Assembly: GCA_013329565.1 (NCBI GenBank)
Contig: DUJZ01000015.1
Span: 1-11,777 of the forward strand
Length of the DNA: 11,777 bases
From: Methanomassiliicoccales archaeon
Lineage (GTDB): Archaea > Thermoplasmatota > Thermoplasmata > Methanomassiliicoccales > UBA472
Reading direction: 5' to 3'
The position numbers and the translations under genes are program-made. The notes below the pieces were generated by a model, which saw only the letters and a program-made list of their open reading frames with translations, searched no databases and was not told the origin of the DNA. Of this stretch, positions 1-7,995 are shown in pieces; the stretch's first letter is position 1, and the number at the start of each line of letters is the position of its first letter.

Positions 1-748
<748 letters not shown>

Positions 749-752
<4 letters not shown>

Positions 753-1459
753 TTCCCGTTACCGCCCCTCTTCCAGAATTCGATGATATCCTTTCCTTCC
801 AGGAAGCAAAGGTCGAAACGGTCCGCGTACCTTTTAGCCTTTTCTTTGCTCAGCGCGTTGCCGTCGTCGCCCATCATCTCGCAGATGGTTGCCGAAGGCG
901 TCACGCCAGCCATGACCATCATGGCCGTGGCCAGTTCTGTGTGGCCTTTCCTCTTGCTTAGTAACTGCGGCGTTGAGTTGAGGAGGTGGATGTGCCCCGG
1001 CGCTCGGAACCCTTTGCCGAAAGCGGTCATGGCGTCCTCGGCGCTCATGGAGTACGATTCTTTGGCCAGCTTGGCGAACTCGGATACCGTCAGAGCACGA
1101 TCGTTGTCGGTGATGCCGGTGAAGGTCTTGCGGTGATTGATGGTGATGGAGAAAGCGGACTTGGTATCGTACGGGATATCGTTTGGCGCCAGCTTCTGCA
1201 AGACCGGGTGACGGTCGTGGTTGCACTCCAAAACGTCCGCAAGGAAAGGCAGGTCAAGCTTCTGACAGATGTCGTGGTGGGCGGTGGTGCAGATCAGCCC
1301 ACCGGCGTTCTTGCGCATCTCCCTGATGGAGGCCGGGGTGACGAACTGCGAGGCGACGGTCATGTCCGTCTCCCGCTCCCGTTCGTCGGAATCGAAGATC
1401 AGGACCATCTTTCCCTTGCGAATGTCCTGCAACGCTCTCTCGATCAACTCGTCGCTCAT
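749..1459 (-). CDS. ribB: 3,4-dihydroxy-2-butanone 4-phosphate synthase RibB
   Basis: Converts ribulose 5-phosphate to 3,4-dihydroxy-2-butanone 4-phosphate and formate, giving the four-carbon unit of the riboflavin xylene ring. With the ATG at 1459 it has 236 residues, the usual size for a monofunctional enzyme with no GTP cyclohydrolase II domain. Seen: the acidic loop DSDERERETDM at 23-33, NHRKTFTGITDNDRALT at 108-124, FRAPGHIHLL at 151-160, the GHTELA segment at 172-177 with metal-ligand His173, and CEMM at 193-196. An in-frame GTG at 1468 would add three residues (VAI), but the TATA-like box at 1487-1494 places the transcript start near 1464, so I prefer ATG 1459. It is first in the operon with ribL and ribC. 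The loop reads RERETD where many homologues have a small residue (RExETD with G or N), a mild departure. Confidence 0.93.
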
Positions 1460-1486
1460 GATGGCCACTCCAACACGGAGGTAATA

Positions 1487-1494
1487 GTATATTT
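1487..1494 (-). promoter_or_regulatory. TATA-like box for the ribB-ribL-ribC operon
   Basis: On the minus strand this reads AAATATAC. Its centre is about 32 bases upstream of the ATG at 1459 and 23 from the GTG at 1468, so transcription would start between the two, with only a few leader bases. No Shine-Dalgarno-like sequence lies before either codon. Position and composition only; not tested. Confidence 0.5.
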
Positions 1495-1545
1495 CTTGCG
1501 TTACTACAACTCAAATGGTTATAGAACTTGGCCAGTTACGGGTCA

Positions 1546-1556
1546 ATATAAAATAT
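1546..1556 (+). promoter_or_regulatory. TATA box for the PGI/PMI gene
   Basis: ATATAAAATAT lies in the 119-base divergent gap between ribB and the isomerase gene. Its centre is about 28 bases before the ATG at 1579, so the predicted transcript starts at or next to the start codon (leaderless). There is no purine-rich ribosome site in the bases just upstream, which agrees with this. Confidence 0.6.
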
Positions 1557-1578
1557 CCCGGGACGCTTACAGCTAACG

Positions 1579-2619
1579 ATGGTAGAGCGACTGGACGATA
1601 TCGTGGGTATGAGATCACAGGACCCCTCGGGCCTGCTGGGTCAGCTGACCGCATTCCCGGACCAGTTGGAGTGGTCGAGCGGTGTCAAATTCCCAACGAT
1701 CGAAGGCGCCCGCAACGTGGTGGTCTGCGGCATCGGCGGTTCGGCCATTGCCGGTGACGTCCTGGTCGACCTATTGGCACCGGTAATTTCTGTTCCTTTG
1801 TTCGTATCTCGCGACGTGATGCTGCCAGGGTTCGCCGGGAAGGACACCCTGGCCATAGTGGTCAGCTACTCCGGCAACACCGCGGAGAGCCTGGACCAGT
1901 ACGAGGATGCCATGCGCCGGGGATGCCGCATCGCGGCGATCACCTCCGGAGGCAAGCTGGAGGAACTGGCCATCGCCAACTCCCAGCACATGATCGAGCT
2001 CCCGGCGGGAAACCAGCCCCGGGCCTCCATGGGCTACCTGCTCGGCTCGCTGGCGCTAGTGATGCAGAGGGCCGGGTTCGGAAGGTTGCACGACGAGCTG
2101 CTGGCCGCCGCCCCGGTCCTGCGCTCTTATCTGGATGACCTATCTCCAGGGGTCCCCTCCTCGACCAACCAGGCCAAGCGGTTGGCCTTGGCCATGAGGG
2201 GCAGCGTCCCGGCCATATATGCGCCGCGCCCGGTCCGTTCGGTCGCACTGCGTTGGCAGGGCCAGTTCAATGAGAACGCCAAGATGGTATCGTTCAGCGG
2301 GGAGATCCCGGAGATGGACCACAACCAGCTGGTGGGATGGCTGGAAGGCGGCACCGGCTGCCACTGCCGCCCGGTGATGCTCATGCCCGCGGAGATGAGG
2401 CTGACCGTGAGGCGCATGGCCGAGGTCACCCTGCAGATGCTGAACGAGCGCGGCCTCGATCCGGTGTTCGTGACATTGCCCGGGAACGACCTTATGAGCA
2501 ACGTGCTGCAAGGCATAGCCCTCGGAGACATGGCCAGCTATTACACGGCCATCCTGAAGGGGGTCGATCCCGCTCCGGTGACGCCTATAAAGGAGTTCAA
2601 GGCGCGCATCAGCCATTAG
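1579..2619 (+). CDS. Bifunctional phosphoglucose/phosphomannose isomerase (SIS-fold)
   Basis: A 346-residue protein of the archaeal PGI/PMI family, which interconverts glucose 6-phosphate and fructose 6-phosphate and also mannose 6-phosphate and fructose 6-phosphate, linking glycolysis/gluconeogenesis to mannose-based glycan supply. Seen: two SIS subdomains; GIGGSAIAGD at 51-60 and the phosphate-binding VSYSGNTAES at 95-104; NQPRASMG at 145-152; RWQGQFNENAK at 225-235; EMDHNQLVGW at 245-254. Glu232, His248 and Lys327 keep the same mutual spacing (16 and 79) as the catalytic Glu203, His219 and Lys298 I recall for the Pyrobaculum enzyme, so the site looks intact. ATG 1579 gives the normal family N-terminus and suits the TATA box. 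Its last 11 bases overlap the convergent helicase gene. A plain PGI or PMI is possible; sequence alone does not separate these. Confidence 0.92.
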   Translation: MVERLDDIVGMRSQDPSGLLGQLTAFPDQLEWSSGVKFPTIEGARNVVVCGIGGSAIAGDVLVDLLAPVISVPLFVSRDVMLPGFAGKDTLAIVVSYSGNTAESLDQYEDAMRRGCRIAAITSGGKLEELAIANSQHMIELPAGNQPRASMGYLLGSLALVMQRAGFGRLHDELLAAAPVLRSYLDDLSPGVPSSTNQAKRLALAMRGSVPAIYAPRPVRSVALRWQGQFNENAKMVSFSGEIPEMDHNQLVGWLEGGTGCHCRPVMLMPAEMRLTVRRMAEVTLQMLNERGLDPVFVTLPGNDLMSNVLQGIALGDMASYYTAILKGVDPAPVTPIKEFKARISH

Positions 2620-5600
2620 TTTTTGCTGAACGCAGCGCTTCCTCGATCCGGTCCAGCTCCCCCTCGGGGTTGCGGAACCACTCCACGCTCCAGGTCCGGT
2701 GCAGCTTCCATCCCAGCCTTCTGAGTTGTCCCTGCCTCGTACGGTCCCGGTCCCGCACGGTCAATCCTGAAACGTAATGCGGCCCGTCGCATTCTATGCC
2801 CAGCAGGAACTTTCCTTCTTCCTCCGGGTCCTCGATGGCCAGGTCCACGCGGTAATCGGAGGTGCCCACGTTCATCCGCACCTTGTGCCCCCTCGCCTGC
2901 AGCGCTCTGCACAGATTCTCCTCGAACGGGGTGATGTCCTCCTGCTTGCCGGACGATGACGGCAAGGCCTTCCTATCTCCTCCGGACTCCGCGAACGCCA
3001 GGTACTGCTTGAGCAGCGAGGCTCCCTTGCTTCTTGATCCGGAGAGATCGAGGTCCTCCGAGCGTATCGAGGAGACGATGTCCAGGGAGAGCTTGGCCCG
3101 GGTTATGGCCACGTTCAGCCTGCGCTCCCCGCCGTCCCGATTCAACGGTCCGAAGTTCAGGGCGAACTTGCCGTTCTCGTCCTTTCCGTAGCCGACGCTA
3201 AGAATGACGCGGTCCCGTTCGTGTCCCTGCACGTTCTCCAGGTTGTACAGCAGGAACGGCTCGCCCTCCTCGGACGACAGCACGGCGTCCAGTTCCCGGT
3301 CGTCCTTGCGCATCTCGTTGAGCGCCTGGTCGATGGCCTCCATCTGCGCTTCGGAGAAGGCTATCACACCCAGGCTCTTGCCGTCCTTCTTGGCGTAGTG
3401 GTCCCTGACCATCTTCGCCACCACCTCGGCCTCCACGCGGTTCGTTCTGCTCCGTCCCCGATCGAACACGCCGTTCGGAACGTATACGTGATGCAGGCCG
3501 TACCCCTCCCTTCCGAATATCGAGCTGGGGAAGGTGTTCAGCTTCCCGCCGTAGAACTGGTGGTTCGAGAAGGCTATGAGCGACTCGTCCTTGGAGCGGT
3601 AGTGCCACATGAGCATGCGGCGGGACATGCCGCAGGTCTCGCATTCATCAAGAATGCTTTCCAGGTCCGGCTCCTCGTCCTCCTCGTCCGCGGCAAGGGC
3701 GAAGAAGGAGGTGGGGGGCATCTGCTCGCTGTCCCCGACGACGATCACCTGGTGCCCGCGGGCTATGGAACCTATCGCATCCTCCGGGCATATCTGCGAA
3801 GCCTCGTCGAATATCACCGTATCGAACTTCGTCCGTTCGCGATCGAGGAACTGGGCGACCGACAGGGGGCTCATGAGCATGCACGGTTTCAGCAGGCCGA
3901 TAAGGTCCCAGCACTCGCTCAGCATGGCGCGCATGGCCTTGCGCTGCCTTTTGAGCTTAGCGAGGCGGGCGATCTCCGTCTCCTGCTTCATAAGAACGTT
4001 ATGATCGGCCCCCTCCCTCCTCTTGCGGAGGTTCTCTTCCACCCGGGCCTGGACCCGGTGCCGTCCTCTCTCCACGTGCAGCTTGTCGAGCTCGTTGAAG
4101 CGTTCTATCAGTCCCGTTTGATGGTCCCGGCGGAAGCGGCTGAGCACTGGATCTGACGCTAGGGCTTCCTCGATCCACAACCGCCGGAAGCGTCTCTGGA
4201 ACGCCCTCACCATTCCCTCGGAGGGCACATCCTTCTCCCGCAGCTCCCGGATCAGGTCCTCCAGGCCGAACGCTCTCATGCCATCGAGCAACGAGGCAAG
4301 GTCCAGCCATTCCTGATATCTATACCTCGATACCCAGGCCTGGTCGGTCCATGCCACGACGTCCTTCAGGACCGCGTCACGAAGCGGCCGGCCGTTCAGC
4401 CGGTGGTCCTGGGAGAATCGGCTGGCGAACACGTTCAGGGCGGAATCGAACCGTCCCAGATGCATCTCCAGGTCCACCGCCCCCTCCCGTACGTGGTGCG
4501 GCACCTTCTCCGAGGTCAGGTCGTCCATCACCTTGCCGTTCAGGAACAGGGCGTGGGTCGAACGGAACTTCCTGGTCCAGTTTATCCTATCCAATAATGG
4601 ACGCAGCTCCTCCCCGTCCCCGGCGAAGAAGCCCCGGTGGGCGGTCATCAGGTCGTCCCTCTTGACCTTCCAGTTGGCCAGCGAGGACTGGTAATCGTCA
4701 ACCGCCCGGACCATGAACTTGGCCTCCCCGTAGCTGAGCTGCCGTCCGGATATGGCGCGCAGGATCCTCATGTCCCTACGGTAACTTCCGTTCAGGACGC
4801 GCAGCGATCCTGCGTATTGCACCTCAAAGCGGTAGCGGAACGTTTTCCCATCCAGGTCCAGGATGTCCCGGGAGCCCATTCCCAGCAATCCCTTCTCCCT
4901 CGTCGACAAATCCTGGAAGGACACCAAACCATCGTCGGTGATGGCCGCCAGGGCATCAAGGTCACCTTCCAGCCATTCCCTGCGGACAACGGGTCTCTCG
5001 GCCATGTCCCGGTAGAGCTGCCTCAGCCGCCTAACGTCCGGAAGGGACTCCATGTCCGGAAGCTCCAGGGCAGAGGTCCAGGTCGGGATCACCGCCCAAA
5101 GCTTCTGGCGAGCCTCCATCACAGCGGACAGCTCCTCCTGGACCTTGGATTGCAGCCGGTCGCTCCACTCGGTGACGAGCGCTCCGGACCACGGGTGGGC
5201 CTTATCCCGGAAGGCGGCGATCATCTGCGATAACCTCAGCACCATCCCCTCCATCCGTCCCAGACGGTCCTCGTCCATGTCCAGGACCGCGGGCAGCTTG
5301 AAATTGAGGTCCTTGGCGTCGCTGAGCGCGGCGTACTGCCCTATCATACTGTATACGTCAGCGCCAAGGCGTCCACGGGGGGCGTGCACCCCCCTAACGT
5401 AATCGTTCAGCTCCTGACGGACGGCGGCGAGGTCCCGAACGTCGGCCACCGCACTTTGCGCGCGGCCCTGATTCTCCAGGCTGGCCGCTATCTCCTTGAT
5501 TATTTCGGCCCGGTTCTTCCTGGGGTCGTGCAGCTCCAGGCAGTAATCGCCAAGCCCGCACTTCTCCAGATTTCCCTGCACCACGTCCAGGGCGGCCATC

Positions 5601-6586
5601 TTCTGGGAGACGAAAAGCACACGCTTGCCGTTGGCCATGAGCTCGGCGATCATGTTGGTGATGGTCTGGCTCTTTCCTGTACCCGGAGGGCCTTGCAGAA
5701 CGAAGCTGACCCCGGCCAAAGCTGCCTGCACCGCCTCCTGTTGGCTGGAGTCGGCGTCCAGGACCTGGAACGAGTCCTCCGGTCTCAACTTGTCGTCGTA
5801 CTCCTGCGGTCTCGGCATGTCCGAGGGCTCGGGAGGAAGCGCCGCCGGGTCTCCGGCCAGAGCTCGAACGACCGGCTGAGACGACAGCGACGGAAGCCCC
5901 AGGTCCAGGTCGGAGTACATCAGCAGTTTGGAGAAGTGGAACAGGGCGAGATGGCAGGAAGCGTTGACCTGCCAGCCGGAGCTGGGCGGTATGGCCTTCC
6001 TTATCTCGTCCATCGCCTCTGGAAGATCGAAGCCGTTGTCCAGGTCGAACTCCGGCAGCCTGAGGCGATAGTCGAGCTCGAGCCTCTTGCGGAGGGTGGG
6101 GTTGAAGACCGTATCCTCGTCCAAAGGCTGCAGCCGGTACGGTGAGAAGGAGTTCCGCCTTTCCAGCGCCACTGGCACCAGGAACAAAGGTGATTCGTTG
6201 AGGTCCTCGCAGCCGACCTCCTTCCAGAGCAGCGAGCCGACCGCCACGTAAAGGATGTTGACCCCGTGGTCGCTGCGATACGTGCGGGACTTGGAACGCA
6301 GATTGTAGAGGACGCGGTCCACCGGCTGTTCGGGGACCTGGGCGCTCACCAGCATCCTTCCGGTCCCCGCCTCCTCCTGACCCTGAGCTTCGGAGACCAC
6401 GGTGTACTCCCGCCCCTGGTCCAATTCCCGGTACAAGGTGGCGGCGTCCGGCAGGGCGACCGTCAGCACCGAGGCCCTGTGCTTGCGGAACCTGACGAGC
6501 GGGTTTCGGTTGGATACGTCCAGCAGTCTGCCCTTCCACACCTCGGCCTTTCTGGAAACCAACAGCTCCGCTTCGTTCATCTCCAT
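2609..6586 (-). CDS. DUF4011 / superfamily 1 helicase / Vsr-like nuclease fusion, candidate defence protein
   Basis: One chain of 1325 residues. (1) Residues about 13-180: DUF4011-type N-terminus, opening with GRLLDVSNRNPLVRFRKH at 19-36. (2) A DNA2/UPF1-like SF1 helicase (COG1112 type): motif Q-like SSQQEAV 280-286, Walker A GPPGTGKS 299-306, motif Ia RVLFVSQKMAALD 322-334, Walker B DEAS 927-930, motif III GDSEQMPP 951-958, motif IV-like WHYRSKDESL 994-1003, motif V ENVQGHERD 1117-1125, motif VI RRLNVAITRAK 1155-1165. (3) Residues 1219-1318: PD-(D/E)xK fold nuclease of the Vsr/MTES_1575 type with E1222, D1248, E1265-C-D1267, RDRDRTRQ 1278-1285 and GWKLHRTWSVEWF 1292-1304. About 560 residues between motif Ia and Walker B are charged and look helical. 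All catalytic motifs seem intact. No signal peptide or membrane segment, so cytoplasmic. Nucleic acid unwinding coupled to cutting is inferred; defence is the likeliest role, repair or RNA processing the alternatives. ATG 6580 is a second possible start. Confidence 0.88.
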   Translation of the reverse strand: MEMNEAELLVSRKAEVWKGRLLDVSNRNPLVRFRKHRASVLTVALPDAATLYRELDQGREYTVVSEAQGQEEAGTGRMLVSAQVPEQPVDRVLYNLRSKSRTYRSDHGVNILYVAVGSLLWKEVGCEDLNESPLFLVPVALERRNSFSPYRLQPLDEDTVFNPTLRKRLELDYRLRLPEFDLDNGFDLPEAMDEIRKAIPPSSGWQVNASCHLALFHFSKLLMYSDLDLGLPSLSSQPVVRALAGDPAALPPEPSDMPRPQEYDDKLRPEDSFQVLDADSSQQEAVQAALAGVSFVLQGPPGTGKSQTITNMIAELMANGKRVLFVSQKMAALDVVQGNLEKCGLGDYCLELHDPRKNRAEIIKEIAASLENQGRAQSAVADVRDLAAVRQELNDYVRGVHAPRGRLGADVYSMIGQYAALSDAKDLNFKLPAVLDMDEDRLGRMEGMVLRLSQMIAAFRDKAHPWSGALVTEWSDRLQSKVQEELSAVMEARQKLWAVIPTWTSALELPDMESLPDVRRLRQLYRDMAERPVVRREWLEGDLDALAAITDDGLVSFQDLSTREKGLLGMGSRDILDLDGKTFRYRFEVQYAGSLRVLNGSYRRDMRILRAISGRQLSYGEAKFMVRAVDDYQSSLANWKVKRDDLMTAHRGFFAGDGEELRPLLDRINWTRKFRSTHALFLNGKVMDDLTSEKVPHHVREGAVDLEMHLGRFDSALNVFASRFSQDHRLNGRPLRDAVLKDVVAWTDQAWVSRYRYQEWLDLASLLDGMRAFGLEDLIRELREKDVPSEGMVRAFQRRFRRLWIEEALASDPVLSRFRRDHQTGLIERFNELDKLHVERGRHRVQARVEENLRKRREGADHNVLMKQETEIARLAKLKRQRKAMRAMLSECWDLIGLLKPCMLMSPLSVAQFLDRERTKFDTVIFDEASQICPEDAIGSIARGHQVIVVGDSEQMPPTSFFALAADEEDEEPDLESILDECETCGMSRRMLMWHYRSKDESLIAFSNHQFYGGKLNTFPSSIFGREGYGLHHVYVPNGVFDRGRSRTNRVEAEVVAKMVRDHYAKKDGKSLGVIAFSEAQMEAIDQALNEMRKDDRELDAVLSSEEGEPFLLYNLENVQGHERDRVILSVGYGKDENGKFALNFGPLNRDGGERRLNVAITRAKLSLDIVSSIRSEDLDLSGSRSKGASLLKQYLAFAESGGDRKALPSSSGKQEDITPFEENLCRALQARGHKVRMNVGTSDYRVDLAIEDPEEEGKFLLGIECDGPHYVSGLTVRDRDRTRQGQLRRLGWKLHRTWSVEWFRNPEGELDRIEEALRSAKTNG

Positions 6587-6610
6587 CCCAGCAGGTCAGG
6601 GGTTGCCAGT

Positions 6611-6618
6611 TATTAAAT
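6611..6618 (-). promoter_or_regulatory. TATA box for the helicase-nuclease gene
   Basis: Minus-strand ATTTAATA, centred about 29 bases before the ATG at 6586, so the transcript should be leaderless or nearly so. An unusually AT-rich tract (T7, C, TT, A6, at 6634-6649) lies just upstream and separates this promoter from the divergent glyA promoter. The 116-base gap holds nothing else I can identify. Confidence 0.55.
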
Positions 6619-6656
6619 GATTTTACGCTGGTGTTTTTTTCTTAAAAAATGTCTAG

Positions 6657-6670
6657 GCCAACCTATTTAA
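6657..6670 (+). promoter_or_regulatory. glyA promoter core with TATA box
   Basis: GCCAACCTATTTAA, with the TATA element at about 6663-6670, about 36 bases before ATG 6703. It predicts a leader of roughly 10 bases. The first 13 bases are identical to those of the L40e promoter at 9972-9984. If this is the promoter, the upstream in-frame ATG at 6649 is untranscribed and cannot be the start of glyA. Confidence 0.6.
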
Positions 6671-6702
6671 TCCCCCCTTTTAATGGGGTTGCAAGTGACC
6701 TT

Positions 6703-7980
6703 ATGAAAGAGGACGCCTACTGGATCCGGGACCAGGTGCAGAAGCACAACAAGTGGTTCGAGGAATCGATCCCCATGATCGCCTCCGAGAACCTGATGAG
6801 CCCCTTGGCCAAGGAAATGATGATATCCGACTTCCACGACCGCTACGCCGAGGGACTTCCCGGCAAGCGCTATTACAACGGCAACATCTACGTGGACCAG
6901 GTCGAGATAAAATGCCTCGAGCTGGCACAGCGCATATTCAAGTGCCAGTTCGCCGACGTCCGCCCGATCTCGGGAACGGTCGCCAACATGGCCGCGCTCA
7001 TGGCGCTCATACAGCCGGGCGAGACCATGACCTGCACTTCTCTAGACCACGGTGCGCACATATCCACCGCCAAGTTCGGGGCCGTGGGGTTCAGGGGTGT
7101 AAATACCGCCACCTACCCGTTCGACACCCACGACATGGTGATCGACGTGGACGGAGCGGCCAAGCTCATCCGTGAGGTCAAGCCGAAGGTCGTTCAGTTC
7201 GGCCTTTCCGTATTCCTGTTCCCCGCTCCGATAAAGGAGCTGAAGGACGTGGCGGCCGAGGTCAACGCCCCGATATGGTACGACGGCGCGCACGTTCTCG
7301 GTCTCATAGCCGGAGGCAGGTTCCAGGACCCCCTGCACGAGGGCGCCAACGTTCTGACCGCCTCCACGCACAAGACCTTCCCCGGCCCGAACCACGGTAT
7401 CGTCCTCGGGCACGATCTGTCCGAAGAGCTGGGCAAGAAGCTAAATTCCGCGGTATTCCCCGGTGTCACGTCCAGCCACCACCTGCACGCCATGGCCGCT
7501 CTGGCCGTGACGATGGCCGAGTGGGAGATATACGGCGAGAAGTACGCCGCCCAGGTCTGCAAGAACGCCAAGGCGCTCGGTCAGGCGTTGCATGAGCTGG
7601 GCATCGAGGTGCTCTGCTCCCACAAGGGCTTCACCGAGAGCCACACCATCGCGGTGAACGTCGCTCCATATGGCGGCGGTGCCGAGGCGGCCAACCTCAT
7701 GGAGAAAGCGAACATGATCGCCAACAAGAACATGCTGCCCGGGGACAAGTCCTCCGTGAAGCCTTCCGGAATCCGCCTGGGATCGCAGGAGATGACCCGG
7801 GTCGGGATGATGGAGAGCGAGATGAAGGAGGTCGCCTCCCTCATCCACCGCGTGGTGGTCAAGAAGGAGTCGCCCGACGTGGTCAAGAAGGAGGTCATGG
7901 CCCTCAAGCGCAACTTCACCAAGGTGCGCTACTGCCTGCACGAGGGCGCGGAAGGGTACGCCTACCACAAGCTGGTCTGA
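6703..7980 (+). CDS. glyA: Serine hydroxymethyltransferase (glycine hydroxymethyltransferase)
   Basis: PLP enzyme that interconverts serine and glycine, passing the one-carbon unit to or from a pterin cofactor (tetrahydromethanopterin or tetrahydrofolate, depending on the archaeon). With ATG 6703 it has 425 residues, the usual length. Seen: PMIASEN at 24-30, the YAEGLPGKRYYNGNIYVD block at about 48-65, DHGAH at 115-119, DGAH at 194-197, and the PLP-lysine segment TASTHKTFPGPNHG with the Schiff-base Lys224; SGIRLGSQEMTRVGM near the C-terminus supplies the substrate-carboxylate arginine. The open frame goes back to an ATG at 6649, adding 18 residues (MSRPTYLIPP...), but that stretch is the promoter itself and is not family-like. 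Divergent from the helicase gene and convergent with ttuA, 15 bases away, so it is probably a single-gene transcript. Confidence 0.95.
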   Translation: MKEDAYWIRDQVQKHNKWFEESIPMIASENLMSPLAKEMMISDFHDRYAEGLPGKRYYNGNIYVDQVEIKCLELAQRIFKCQFADVRPISGTVANMAALMALIQPGETMTCTSLDHGAHISTAKFGAVGFRGVNTATYPFDTHDMVIDVDGAAKLIREVKPKVVQFGLSVFLFPAPIKELKDVAAEVNAPIWYDGAHVLGLIAGGRFQDPLHEGANVLTASTHKTFPGPNHGIVLGHDLSEELGKKLNSAVFPGVTSSHHLHAMAALAVTMAEWEIYGEKYAAQVCKNAKALGQALHELGIEVLCSHKGFTESHTIAVNVAPYGGGAEAANLMEKANMIANKNMLPGDKSSVKPSGIRLGSQEMTRVGMMESEMKEVASLIHRVVVKKESPDVVKKEVMALKRNFTKVRYCLHEGAEGYAYHKLV

Positions 7981-7995
7981 GCGTCCCAAACCCTT

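Noticed and set aside
1515..1757. 80-codon plus-strand frame spanning the PGI/PMI promoter
   Set aside because: Starts upstream of the TATA box and overlaps the isomerase in another frame; no ribosome site and no family resemblance.
3221..4156. 311-codon plus-strand open frame inside the helicase gene
   Set aside because: Antisense to a protein with clear helicase motifs; its translation has no recognisable motif and is explained by GC-rich codon bias.
5384..6145. 253-codon plus-strand frame opposite the helicase N-terminal half
   Set aside because: Shadow of the real minus-strand gene, with no motif.
5394..6539. 381-codon minus-strand open frame in another phase of the helicase gene
   Set aside because: Low-complexity G/R/A/P-rich translation, overlapping the real frame that carries DUF4011 and Walker A.
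6674..6687. Short CCCC...GGGG inverted repeat between the glyA TATA box and start codon
   Set aside because: Stem of only four pairs, too weak to call an operator or hairpin.
7981..7995. Possible terminator between convergent glyA and the tRNA thiolation gene
   Set aside because: Only 15 bases, with short T runs on the plus strand and no hairpin; cannot be supported.
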